Source of the DNA: Hyphomicrobiales bacterium
GTDB lineage: Bacteria > Pseudomonadota > Alphaproteobacteria > Rhizobiales > Beijerinckiaceae
Direction of reading: 5' to 3'
Assembly (NCBI GenBank): GCA_004144595.1
Contig: SEEM01000013.1
Location: 1 to 64,000, forward strand
Length of the DNA stretch: 64,000 nt
Position 1 is the stretch's first letter, and each line of letters opens with the position of its first letter. Position numbers and translations under genes: made by a program. Positions 27,933-41,118 of the stretch are shown here, piece after piece. The notes beneath the pieces were generated by a model that saw nothing but the letters and a program-made list of their open reading frames with translations, made no database searches and was not told the origin of the DNA.

Positions 27933-28430
27933 GTGACCGATCAAGCGCTCAAAGGTATCGCCGCGTTCGTTCCCGCTCTGAACGCCCACGCGGCCCGCCA
28001 ACGTCAGCTTTCCCCGCTTCCTCTCAGCGAAAAGGTCGTTTCGTTGGCGCTCCCGATTGTCGAACAGCCTGTCGCGCAAGCAGATGTGCCCGTTACGCGA
28101 GACTGGGCTGCGGCGCTCGAGCTTGTTCGAGAGGCAAGCGAGGCGATCCGTGTCGGCGAAGAACGGGCCAGCCAGCTCGAGCAGCATCTGGCGGACGTTC
28201 TCACGGAGGCGAATGCCGAGATCAAGCGCCTCACCGACCTCATCTCAGCCGGCGAGAACAAGTTGGCCCAGTCCGAGGCGAAAGCGAGCGCAGCGGAGAC
28301 GCGGGCAGTGGAAGCCGAAGCATGGCTGAGCAAGCTGCATGACGCCGTCGTCGCTTCCTTTGCTCCTATGCTCGGTAAAAGCGAAGAACTGCAGCCCGAC
28401 GATATCCAGGCCAGTTCGGTGCAGAACTAG
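27933..28430 (+). CDS. Small coiled-coil protein, cluster member 2
   Basis: 165 residues, GTG start with AGGA upstream. An N-terminal non-coiled part (about 1-60) is followed by a coiled coil (about 60-145) and an acidic tail (GKSEELQPDDIQ). The last helix contains AETRAVEAEAWLSKLHDAVVASF, closely similar to the end of the next protein. No signal peptide or membrane segment. It follows the crescentin-like gene after 51 bases. I do not recognise a family. It probably partners or modulates the filament, which is inference. Confidence 0.6.
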   Translation: MTDQALKGIAAFVPALNAHAARQRQLSPLPLSEKVVSLALPIVEQPVAQADVPVTRDWAAALELVREASEAIRVGEERASQLEQHLADVLTEANAEIKRLTDLISAGENKLAQSEAKASAAETRAVEAEAWLSKLHDAVVASFAPMLGKSEELQPDDIQASSVQN

Positions 28431-28549
28431 ATCGTCGCGAATCTGCTGGGCTGGGGGGCCGGGCTTGATTGTGGCGTGACGTTGGAAAGGCAGCTTTCCG
28501 GTATTCCGATCGCCGCTTCGAGCATCTCGATTTGGGTCTCACAGATAAC

Positions 28550-29029
28550 ATGAACGAACCCATGCGATATCCGATGCTGGTCGCCCCAACAGCGGCTTCT
28601 GCCGAAAAGACGCTCCACCGCGCAGCACAGCTCCAGAAGGATGCCGGCTTTCATTCGACGCTCGTTTGCGTCGAGCGAGCGGCAGAGATGATCAGGACGC
28701 TGCAAAACGAAAACGAGCTTGCCAGGCGCCAGATTGCGGCGCTTCGGGAGCAACTTTCCCAAGAAAAGCAGGACAGCCAAAAAGAGGCTGACAAACTGAA
28801 TGCGCTTGTCGGAAGTTGGCACGATCGGGCCAAGGCTGCAGAGAAGGCCAATGTTGAAGCAAGTGCTCTTGCCGTGGCCGCAATTGCGCAATGCGAGGAA
28901 TTGGCTGCGCATGAGCTTGAGCTAAGGGGGCAGTTGAAACAGGCTGAATCACGGGCGGTCGAGGCAGAGAATTACCTTACAGGGTTGCAGAACGCGATCG
29001 AGTTCGAGCTTTCAAGCGTCTTGCCGTGA
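28550..29029 (+). CDS. Small coiled-coil protein, cluster member 3
   Basis: 159 residues from the ATG at 28550; the track start is a TTG at 28469 and the true start is not certain. A short N-terminal region (about 1-45) precedes a coiled coil (about 45-145). The C-terminus AESRAVEAENYLTGLQNAIEFELSSVLP is clearly related to member 2. The protein is acidic, with no membrane segment. The stop overlaps the next start by four bases (GTGA). Function unknown. Confidence 0.6.
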   Translation: MNEPMRYPMLVAPTAASAEKTLHRAAQLQKDAGFHSTLVCVERAAEMIRTLQNENELARRQIAALREQLSQEKQDSQKEADKLNALVGSWHDRAKAAEKANVEASALAVAAIAQCEELAAHELELRGQLKQAESRAVEAENYLTGLQNAIEFELSSVLP

Positions 29030-29511
29030 AGCCGGCCATGAACTCCGAAGATCTTGAGGCCGCCGACAAGGAAGGCGGGCCCCATTCCGGGGATGTTGCA
29101 TTATTTGCGCGGTTCGCGGAGTTGGTTTCGAACGCTTCGCATCCGCCGTCACCGACTGGCGACCAAGCGCGAGTCGTCACCCAGAAATGGGAGAGTTCCC
29201 TCAGATTCATCAAAGACGTCGGAGAGCGCCTGCGCGAGTCTCAGAGGCGCTCCGAACAGGTGACCAGCGACGCCTACGAAATTGCTCGCAAAGCCATTTT
29301 AGCGATGCAGGAAGAAAGGGAGCGCGCAAATCACGCCGAGACGGCAGCGGCGGATGCGATGGCGAGAGCGAACGCTGCGGAAAGCGAAGTGCAGGCTTTG
29401 AGGCGCCAGCTGGAGCAAGGCGATGCCCCGCCGAGCGAGATCGATCACTGGCTTCGCGAAGCGCATGCCCGGCTTCTATTGGTGCGCCGTGACGCAACCG
29501 AGCATCGATAG
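29026..29511 (+). CDS. Small coiled-coil protein, cluster member 4
   Basis: 161 residues if translation starts at the GTG overlapping the previous stop; an ATG at 29038 is an alternative. An N-terminal part (about 5-50) contains ALFARFAELVSNASH. The coiled coil (about 58-135) has the same Ala/Glu-rich texture as its neighbours (AETAAADAMARANAAESEVQ) but lacks the exact RAVEAE block. It ends in IDHWLREAHARLLLVRRDA. Family not recognised. Last gene of the cluster. Confidence 0.55.
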   Translation: MKPAMNSEDLEAADKEGGPHSGDVALFARFAELVSNASHPPSPTGDQARVVTQKWESSLRFIKDVGERLRESQRRSEQVTSDAYEIARKAILAMQEERERANHAETAAADAMARANAAESEVQALRRQLEQGDAPPSEIDHWLREAHARLLLVRRDATEHR

Positions 29512-29701
29512 CAACGATTACCTTTTAGCGTCGTCTCATGCCCCGAAGAGCCTGGGCATTATCGAATTGCCTAGCAGCAAGTGCGGCAGGCATGGCCCAT
29601 CCGACCCGGTTTCGCCGAACTCTCTCTTTTCCTGAGGGGAGACGGAAGGAACCTCTGTCCTATCTTCCGCACGACAATCCGCTTGCACGAACGGTGTATT
29701 C

Positions 29702-29723
29702 GATATAAAGATATCTTTATATC
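29702..29723. promoter_or_regulatory. Perfect 22-bp palindrome, likely operator of the methionine unit
   Basis: The sequence GATATAAAGAT is followed directly by its exact reverse complement. It lies 30 bases before the proposed start of the ArsR-methyltransferase gene that leads into metF and metH. ArsR-type regulators bind such AT-rich palindromes. Autoregulation in response to S-adenosyl-methionine or -homocysteine is inferred from the gene context. Confidence 0.75.
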
Positions 29724-29753
29724 TTTTTCCGTGTGGGCAGAGGGCGCGAACCG

Positions 29754-30767
29754 GTGCGGCAGCCGACAACATTGTCTTCCGATGTGCTTCTCGCAGGCTT
29801 GCGTGCGGCCGGCGAGGAGACGCGGCTGCGCATTCTCGCCCTGCTCTCCGAAGGCGAGCTCTCGGTCTCCGACCTGACCGACATCCTCGGCCAATCGCAG
29901 CCGCGCATCTCGCGCCATCTCAAGCTTCTCGCCGAGGCCGGGCTGGTCAGGCGTTCGCGTGAGGGCGCCTGGGCCTTCTTCCGGCTCGACGAAACCGGGC
30001 CGGGCGGGGCCTTCGCCGCCTCGCTGGCCGCCTGGCTCGACCTGAGCGATCCGGTGCTCGCTGCCGACCGGGAGAGGCTCGCCGCTGTTCGCACGACGCG
30101 GGCGGAGGCTGCGCAGAATTATTTCGCCAGCGTCGCGCGGGACTGGGACCGGTTGCGCGGACTGCATGTGCCCGATCATGCGGTCGAGGCCGCGGTCGAG
30201 GAGGCCGTCGGCGAGGGCTCGCCCGGAGCGATGCTCGATCTCGGCACCGGAACGGGGCGGATGCTGGAGCGGATCGCGCCGAAATTCGGCCGCGCCGTCG
30301 GCGTCGATGCCAATCACGCGATGCTGGCGGTGGCCCGCGCCAATCTGGAGCAGGCGGGGCTTTCCCGCGTCGAACTCCGGCAGGGCGACATCTATGCGCT
30401 GCCCTTCGCGCGCGGCACCTTCGATCTCGTCGTCATCCATCAAGTCCTGCATTTCCTCGACGATCCCGGACGAGCCGTGCGCGAGGCCGCCGCGATGCTG
30501 GCGCGCGAAGGTCGCTTGATCGTCGTCGATTTCGCGCCGCACGACATGGAATTTCTGCGAACCGAGCATGCGCATCGCCGGCTGGGCTTCTCCCGCCAGC
30601 AGATTGCCGCCTGGTTCTCCGAAGCGGGCCTGTCCTGCGACATCTCCCGCGAAGTCACCCTTGCCGATGGCGGCTCGGGCCAGCTCCCGGTCATGCTCTG
30701 GCGTGGCCGCGACCGGCGCGTCCAGGCCGATCCGCCGGTCCGCACGATCAATCTCGAGGTTGCGTGA
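29754..30767 (+). CDS. ArsR-family regulator fused to a SAM methyltransferase domain
   Basis: 337 residues from the GTG at 29754, chosen because AGAGGG lies upstream; the track uses a GTG seven codons earlier. The N-terminal winged helix (about 8-85) reads LRAAGEETRLRILALLSEGELSVSDLTDILGQSQPRISRHLKLL. The C-terminal part (about 130-310) is a class I methyltransferase with the SAM-binding motif MLDLGTGTGRMLERI, acidic loop GVDANHAML and GDIYALPF. The regulator probably senses SAM or S-adenosylhomocysteine through this domain and controls metF and metH. It resembles the methionine regulators described in alphaproteobacteria (SamR/SahR type), but I cannot assign the name. The stop overlaps metF by one base. 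Confidence 0.88.
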   Translation: MRQPTTLSSDVLLAGLRAAGEETRLRILALLSEGELSVSDLTDILGQSQPRISRHLKLLAEAGLVRRSREGAWAFFRLDETGPGGAFAASLAAWLDLSDPVLAADRERLAAVRTTRAEAAQNYFASVARDWDRLRGLHVPDHAVEAAVEEAVGEGSPGAMLDLGTGTGRMLERIAPKFGRAVGVDANHAMLAVARANLEQAGLSRVELRQGDIYALPFARGTFDLVVIHQVLHFLDDPGRAVREAAAMLAREGRLIVVDFAPHDMEFLRTEHAHRRLGFSRQQIAAWFSEAGLSCDISREVTLADGGSGQLPVMLWRGRDRRVQADPPVRTINLEVA

Positions 30768-31678
30768 TGAATGCTTTCCGTCCCAGCCGCCACGGCTCGC
30801 GCCGTCCGCGCGTTTCCTTCGAATTCTTCCCGCCGAAATCCGAGGAGATGGAGGTCGCGCTGTGGGAGAGCGTGCGCCGGCTCGAGCCGGTCGGCCCCAG
30901 CTTCGTCTCGGTGACCTATGGCGCCGGCGGCTCCACCCGCGAGCGCACCCACGCCACCGTCAAGCGCATGATCGAGGAGACCGGGTTGAAGCCGGCTGCG
31001 CATCTGACCTGCGTCTCGGCCTCCAGGTCCGAGGTGGACGAGGTCATCCGCTCCTATTGGGATGCGGGCGTGCGCCATGTCGTGGCCCTGCGCGGCGATC
31101 CGGCCGGCGGCCTCGGCACGACCTACGAGCCGCACCCCCAAGGCTACGACCAGACTTCGGACCTCGTCGCCGGCCTGAAGCGGATCGGCGACTTCGAGGT
31201 TACCGTTTCGGCCTATCCGGAGAAGCATCCGGAAGCCGCTTCGCTCGACGACGATATCGATGCACTCCAGAAAAAGGTCGATGCCGGCGCGACGCGGGCG
31301 ATCACCCAGTTCTTCTTCGATAACGACGTCTATTTCCGCTATCTCGACAAGGTGCGTGCGCGCGGTATCGAAATCCCGATCCTGCCCGGCATCGTGCCCG
31401 TCGAGAATTTCAAGCAAACCGCGAACTTCGCCCGCAAGACCGGCGCCAGCGTGCCGCAATGGCTGGCCGACCGTTTCGAGGGGCTGGAGGAGGATGTCGC
31501 GACCCGGCGTCTGGTGGCCGCTGCCGTCTGCGCCGAGCAGGTCCTCGACCTGATCGATCGCGGCGCTACCGACCTGCATTTCTACACGATGAACAAGGCC
31601 GACCTCGTCTATGCCATTTGCCATCTCGTGGGGTTGAAGCCCGAGAAGGCGGCGGCGCAGGCAGTGGCGGCGGAGTAA
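30767..31678 (+). CDS. metF: Methylenetetrahydrofolate reductase
   Basis: 303 residues from the ATG overlapping the regulator stop (TGATG). The family pattern is complete: VSFEFFPPKSEEME at the start, SVTYGAGGSTRERT, AHLTCVSAS, VVALRGDPA for flavin contact, and AITQFFFDNDVYFRYLDKVR. It is an FAD enzyme reducing 5,10-methylene- to 5-methyl-tetrahydrofolate, the methyl donor for MetH encoded next. The ending LHFYTMNKADLVYAICHLVGL is typical. Confidence 0.96.
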   Translation: MNAFRPSRHGSRRPRVSFEFFPPKSEEMEVALWESVRRLEPVGPSFVSVTYGAGGSTRERTHATVKRMIEETGLKPAAHLTCVSASRSEVDEVIRSYWDAGVRHVVALRGDPAGGLGTTYEPHPQGYDQTSDLVAGLKRIGDFEVTVSAYPEKHPEAASLDDDIDALQKKVDAGATRAITQFFFDNDVYFRYLDKVRARGIEIPILPGIVPVENFKQTANFARKTGASVPQWLADRFEGLEEDVATRRLVAAAVCAEQVLDLIDRGATDLHFYTMNKADLVYAICHLVGLKPEKAAAQAVAAE

Positions 31679-31681
31679 AAG

Positions 31682-31769
31682 CGTCATTGCGAGCGCAGCG
31701 AAGCAATCCAGGAGACGTAGAGCTCAGCGACCCCTGGATTGCTTCGTCGCTCCGCTCCTCGCAATGACG
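31682..31769. repeat. Palindromic intergenic repeat between metF and metH
   Basis: CGTCATTGCGAGC... at the left end is mirrored by ...CGCAATGACG at the right end, with inner arms AAGCAATCCAGG and CCTGGATTGCTT. This is the small dispersed REP-like repeat common in alphaproteobacterial genomes. It can fold into a long hairpin and lies inside a probable operon, so it may tune metF versus metH expression. Confidence 0.8.
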
Positions 31770-31804
31770 GCCATGACTGAGCATCAATTGGCGAAAGCGT
31801 AACG

Positions 31805-35557
<3,753 letters not shown>

Positions 35558-35613
35558 TTGCCTTCCAGTGTTGCGGCAGGCATCACGCCTGTCGCAGCGA
35601 GGGAGAGATTGTC

Positions 35614-36048
35614 GTGACGACTGACGAGGCAAGGCTGATCCGCAAGGCGGTGGCGGCGGACCAGCCGCGCATCCACGCCATTCGCATGGGCGTGCGCGAG
35701 AACATCCTGAGCGACCCTTCCAAGGTGACGGCCGAGGATGTCGCCTGGTATCGCGAGCAGGCCATCTTCCTCGTCGCGGAAAGCGCGGGCGAGATCGCCG
35801 CCTTCGCGTGCGCCAATCATCAGACCGGTCTGATCTGGGCCTTGTTCGTCGACCCGGCTCTGGAAGGGCAGGGCCATGGCCGCGCCCTGCTCGATGCGGC
35901 GCTGGCGGGGCTGAAGGCTGCCGGCCATGCCCAGGCCTGGCTCGAAACCGGGGCGGGCACGCGGGCGGAACGCTTCTACATCCGCCACGGCTGGCGCGAC
36001 ATGGGCCGCGGCCTCGACGGGCAGACCGTCTTCACCAAGCTGCTCTGA
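35614..36048 (+). CDS. GNAT family acetyltransferase
   Basis: 144 residues from the GTG at 35614 (GGGAGAG upstream); the track start lies inside metH. The GNAT acetyl-CoA motif is LFVDPALEGQGHGRALLDAA, followed by AWLETGAGTRAERFYIRHGWRD, a typical end for small-molecule acetyltransferases. The substrate is unknown. A hairpin (TGCGGCAGGC/GCCTGTCGCA) lies between metH and this gene at 35572-35596, so it may be only partly co-transcribed with metH. Confidence 0.85.
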   Translation: MTTDEARLIRKAVAADQPRIHAIRMGVRENILSDPSKVTAEDVAWYREQAIFLVAESAGEIAAFACANHQTGLIWALFVDPALEGQGHGRALLDAALAGLKAAGHAQAWLETGAGTRAERFYIRHGWRDMGRGLDGQTVFTKLL

Positions 36049-36055
36049 CGACAGA

Positions 36056-36077
36056 AAGCCGCCCGATGGGGCGGCTT
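36056..36077 (+). terminator. Hairpin terminator after the GNAT gene
   Basis: A perfect 9-bp stem AAGCCGCCC / GGGCGGCTT with loop GATG, starting 8 bases after the stop codon. No long T tract follows, but both arms end in A/T. It could also serve the convergent gene. Confidence 0.6.
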
Positions 36078-36167
36078 AAGCGCCGACGATTCGGGCGATC
36101 GCCGGGCGCCGAGCGCAAGGCGTTGGCACAGGGGCATCGCTCCGGCGGCAACGCCGCATCGGGAATG

Positions 36168-37109
36168 TCAGGCTGAAACGGCGGCAGGGCGCAGCCCGGT
36201 GGCTGGCCCGTCGAAGACGCGGACGCAATCCCCGCCTGCCAGGCCCGCGACATGGAGCGCCGCCTCGGCTTCCGTGAAAACGTCGTTCTGCTCGCGGTAG
36301 TTCTCCGGCTTCAGCAGGGCCGCGCCGATCGAAAGCGTGAAATCGATGACGAGGTAGCCCCGCGGCATCGGTCGACACAGCAGCTTGCGCGTGCCGGCGA
36401 GCATCGAGGCCAGGTAGCCCTTGTCGCACGGCATCCGCAGCATCAGAGCGAAAGCGCCCGGTCCTGTCTGGTCTATCGCCAGTGCATCGGGGAAGAGCCG
36501 GCGCAGGCGCTCGCCGAAGCAGCGCATGACGTCCTCGCCCGCAGCCCGGCCATGGTGTTCGACGATTGCCGGAAAGCTGTCGATCTCGAAGATCGCGACG
36601 GCGATACGGTCGGGCTCGCGATCCGGTGCCTGCCGGAAATGCCTGAGCGCTTCGGTTAAGCTGCGGCGCGCTGCGGGGCTGGTCGGCGGTTCCGCCCGTG
36701 TGAGGTTCGAAACGCCGTTCCACAAGCCCTTCTCGGCGGTCACGTCCTGCTTGGAGCCGAAGATCCTGATCGGCCGGCCATGCTGATGGCCGACGCCGAC
36801 GATGAGACGCATCCAACGCTTCTCGCCATTCACCGCCCTGATCCGGCAATCGAGCGCAAAACCCTGCCCGGTGCGGAGGCTGTTGCTGCGATGCTGCTCC
36901 ATATCGCGCCTGGACCGCTCCTCGTAGAGATCGAGCGTCGCCTTGCGGTAGATCTCGCTGCCGCGCTGGAGGCCGAACAGGTCGTAGACGCCGTCCGTCC
37001 AGCTCAGCGTCTCGTTGGCCAGGTTGCATTCCCAGGCACCCAGCGCGGAAGGCGAGAGCGCGCTCTCGTAAAGGGGCCTGGTTGCTGCGACGAGCTGCTG
37101 GCTGTTCAC
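36168..37109 (-). CDS. PAS protein with degenerate GGDEF domain
   Basis: 313 residues, GTG start with a G-rich site upstream. The N-terminal PAS/PAC domain (about 20-130) has GAWECNLANETLSWTDGVYDLFGL and a PAC end IRIFGSKQDVTAEK. The C-terminal part (about 148-300) has the diguanylate cyclase fold (RIAVAIFEIDSFPAIVEHHGRAAGEDVM), but the GGDEF active-site loop reads GPGAFAL. Catalysis is therefore very unlikely. It may act as a sensor or c-di-GMP/GTP-binding effector. A single-gene unit. Confidence 0.82.
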   Translation of the reverse strand: MNSQQLVAATRPLYESALSPSALGAWECNLANETLSWTDGVYDLFGLQRGSEIYRKATLDLYEERSRRDMEQHRSNSLRTGQGFALDCRIRAVNGEKRWMRLIVGVGHQHGRPIRIFGSKQDVTAEKGLWNGVSNLTRAEPPTSPAARRSLTEALRHFRQAPDREPDRIAVAIFEIDSFPAIVEHHGRAAGEDVMRCFGERLRRLFPDALAIDQTGPGAFALMLRMPCDKGYLASMLAGTRKLLCRPMPRGYLVIDFTLSIGAALLKPENYREQNDVFTEAEAALHVAGLAGGDCVRVFDGPATGLRPAAVSA

Positions 37110-37199
37110 GATGCCCCCCTACCGGTCGACCGGTGGAGGCAGACTATGTCCGGGAGCGTTAAGCGTCCCTTGCCGCATGCAGGAAAATCGAGCGCCGTC

Positions 37200-38428
<1,229 letters not shown>

Positions 38429-38432
<4 letters not shown>

Positions 38433-39193
38433 GCCGCAGCCTCCGGCAGATCCGCCTCTGGCAAGGCAGCACCTGCATCGAGCCCAGCCAGCGCGGCGCG
38501 GGCATCGGCCGGCTCCTGCCTGAGATCGCTGAGCAGATGGCCATCGCGGAAGCGGATCAGGCGCCTGGCATGGCGGGCGACCTCGGCATCATGGGTGACC
38601 AGGACGACGGTGACGCCCTCGCGGTTGAGGTCCTGGAAGAGGGCGAGGATTTCGAGCGCGGTGCGGCTGTCGAGAGCGCCGGTCGGCTCGTCGGCGAGCA
38701 GCAGGCGCGGCTCGTTGACCAGCGCGCGGGCGATGGCGACGCGCTGCTGCTGGCCGCCGGAGAGCTGCATCGGGCGGTGATGGGCGCGCTCGGCAAGGCC
38801 GACGCGGGCAAGTGCGGCCAACGCGCGCCGCTTCCGTTCGGCACGGGCGACCCCGGCATAGACCATCGGCAGTTCGACATTGGCGCAGGCGTCGATGCGC
38901 GGCAGCAGGTTGAACTGCTGGAAGACGAAGCCGAGCTTGCGATTGCGAAGCTCCGCCAGCCCATCGCCCGACAAGGTCTCGACCGCGACGCCATCAAGCA
39001 CGTAGTGCCCACCGCTTGGCCGGTCGAGGCAGCCGATGAGGTTCATGAAGGTCGATTTGCCGGAGCCGGACGGCCCCATCACGGCGGCGAGGTCGCCGGC
39101 ATCGATCGCCAGCGAGACCCGGTCCAGTGCCGTGACGCGGCCGGAATCGAGATCGTAGACGCGCGAGAGGTCGCGGGTTTCGATCAGGGGCAT
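38429..39193 (-). CDS. MacB-type ABC transporter ATPase
   Basis: 254 residues with all nucleotide-binding motifs: Walker A GPSGSGKSTFMNLI, the signature LSGGQQQRVAIARAL, Walker B LLLADEPTGALD and the H loop VLVTHDAEVA. It belongs to the LolD/MacB ATPase group (RNRKLGFVFQQFNLLPRI). A short C-terminal extension (about 225-254, Ala-rich) follows the core. It powers the MacB-type permease encoded next. Confidence 0.94.
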
Positions 39194-39227
39194 GGCGTGT
39201 GCTCCGTCGTCTGAGACGAGGCAGTAC

Positions 39228-39320
39228 CGTCATGCTCGCCCTTGTGGCGAGCATCCGCGTCTTGAACGCGACTTTTGACCGGCGAAGACGTGGATGGTCG
39301 GGACAAGCCCGACCATGACG
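39228..39320. repeat. Palindromic intergenic repeat inside the efflux operon
   Basis: The left end CGTCATGCTCGCC is mirrored by the right end GGTCGGGACAAGCCCGACCATGACG, with inner arms GCGAGCATCC and GGATGGTCGG. It belongs to the same broad family as the repeats at 31682 and 59477. It lies between the adaptor and ATPase genes and could act as an mRNA processing or attenuation site. Confidence 0.7.
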
Positions 39321-39353
39321 TCGAGCGCGCGGACCAGTCTTGGTTGCTGACCA

Positions 39354-41099
39354 TCAGAACAGCCGCGGCCCGCGGGCGCGGGAGGCCGGCGGTTCGGGTG
39401 CCGTCGTCAGGCGCGGGCCGCCGCCGGTCACGACCTGCGCGCCATCCTTGACCTCGCCGGTCAGCAATTCGGTGAAGGCGCCATCGGTCGGGCCGAGCAT
39501 CACCGTGACAGGCTTGGGCTGGCCGGCCTCGTCGAGCACATAGACGCGACCGGGAACGCCCTGACGCGGTGCCCCGCGGCCTTCCTGCATGATCGCCTCG
39601 AACCTGGCACGCCGCTCGGGGTCGAGCACGGCGCCGATCTTCGTGACGATCTCGTTGCGCGCCGTGCGGAAGGCGGCGCGCCGCTCCTCCGGCGAGAGCC
39701 CTGCCATGGCCTCGCGATTGCCGCGACGTTCCCGGAGGATTTCGCCGATCGCCTGCTTCTGCTCGGGCGTCGGCTGCAACTCGGTCTCGATCCGCTCGCG
39801 CAGGGCCGAGGCGGCGCGCGGGGCCCGTTCACCGGCATCCGGAACAACCACCGGTCCGCCGACAGAGGATGGCGGGGCGCCGGCCGCGCCGACAGGGCGG
39901 AAGCGCAGGGCGGCATTGGGTACGCGCAAAGCGTCCGGCCGGTCCTCGGTCACGACCTGAAGATTGGCGGTCATGCCCGGCAGGAGCGCCATGTCGCGAT
40001 TCTCGACGCGGACGATGCCGGTATAGGTGACAACGTTCTGGATGGTCTGGGCACCGAGCCGGACCATCTCGACCCGGCCCTGGAAATTGCGGTTGGGATA
40101 GGCGTTGACGGTGAAAGAGACCGGCTGGCCGGGCTTCAGCCGGCCGACATCGGCCTCGTCGATATTGGCATAGATGTCGATGGTGCGCAGGTCCTGCGCG
40201 ATCTGGAACAATGTCGGCGCCGAGAGCGAGGCGGCGACGGTCTGGCCGAGATCGACCTGACGCTGGACCACCACGCCATCGACCGGCGAGCGGATCTGCG
40301 TGCGTTCGAGATCGATCAGGATGTCCCGCAGCTTGGCATCGCGGCCGGCGATCAGGGCCTGGGAGGACTGGACCTGCCCCTCGCCGAGCTGGATATCGGC
40401 ATCGAGCCCCTTGAGCTCGGCCTGCGCCGAGGCGAGCTGGGCCTCGTTCGAGGCGAGCGAGGCGGTCTGGACCTCGACCTGCGTGCGGGCTGTATCGAGG
40501 TTCTGTTGCGAGCCGGTGCTGCGGCTGAAGAGCTGCTCCTGCCGCTCGAAGGTTCGCTTCGCGTCGGCGAGCTGGGCGGAGGTGCGGGTGCGCTGCGCCT
40601 CGATATCGCGGATGAACGAATCCGCCTTGATCCGCGCGGCGCGGGCGCGTTCGAGCTGAGCGGTCTTGACGACGAGATCGGCCCTGGCCTGCTCGAGATC
40701 GGCCTGCGCGGCGTCCCGACGCGTCCGGATCTGATCGCTCTGCAGGCTGGCGACGACCTGGCCGGCCTTCACCTGCGAATTGTAGTCGGCGAGAACCTCG
40801 ACGATCTGGCCGGACAATTGCGAGCCCACGAGCACGGTGGTGACCGGCGTCAGCGTGCCGGTGGCGCGCACCGCCGCAGTGATGCGGCCGCGATCGAGCG
40901 CCGCCGTGCGATAGGGCGGCTCGTTGGCGTTGCCGCCGGCAGGGCGCAGCGCCCAGTAGCCGGCAGCCACCGCAAGCACGATCAGCCCGGTCCCGATCAG
41001 CCATCTGCGCAAGGTCGTATCCCCATCCGTCCGCGCCTCGGCGCGGGCTTGGGAGAGATTGACAGAAACCGCGCCCTCCGGCGAGTTAACTTCCTGCAA
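39354..41099 (-). CDS. MacA-type periplasmic efflux adaptor with an inserted Spy-like segment
   Basis: 581 residues from a TTG; no ATG is available near. A membrane anchor (about 33-50, WLIGTGLIVLAVAAGYWAL) is followed by lipoyl/barrel-sandwich (VGSQLSGQIVEVLADYNSQVKAGQ), a long helical hairpin (about 105-260) and a beta-barrel (RSPVDGVVVQRQVDLGQTVAAS). A normal MacA would end soon after VPNAALRFRP. Here about residues 440-506 form an extra helical segment (LQPTPEQKQAIGEILRERRG ... VLDPERRARFEAIMQEG) resembling Spy/CpxP LTxxQ proteins, before the final barrel strands. It links the MacB-type pump to an outer-membrane channel. First gene of the operon. Confidence 0.9.
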   Translation of the reverse strand: MQEVNSPEGAVSVNLSQARAEARTDGDTTLRRWLIGTGLIVLAVAAGYWALRPAGGNANEPPYRTAALDRGRITAAVRATGTLTPVTTVLVGSQLSGQIVEVLADYNSQVKAGQVVASLQSDQIRTRRDAAQADLEQARADLVVKTAQLERARAARIKADSFIRDIEAQRTRTSAQLADAKRTFERQEQLFSRSTGSQQNLDTARTQVEVQTASLASNEAQLASAQAELKGLDADIQLGEGQVQSSQALIAGRDAKLRDILIDLERTQIRSPVDGVVVQRQVDLGQTVAASLSAPTLFQIAQDLRTIDIYANIDEADVGRLKPGQPVSFTVNAYPNRNFQGRVEMVRLGAQTIQNVVTYTGIVRVENRDMALLPGMTANLQVVTEDRPDALRVPNAALRFRPVGAAGAPPSSVGGPVVVPDAGERAPRAASALRERIETELQPTPEQKQAIGEILRERRGNREAMAGLSPEERRAAFRTARNEIVTKIGAVLDPERRARFEAIMQEGRGAPRQGVPGRVYVLDEAGQPKPVTVMLGPTDGAFTELLTGEVKDGAQVVTGGGPRLTTAPEPPASRARGPRLF

Positions 41100-41118
41100 T
41101 CTTTGACTTAGCCAGAGT

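Noticed and set aside
31679-31804. Cobalamin riboswitch before metH
   Set aside because: The gap is filled by the palindromic repeat and has no B12-box-like sequence.
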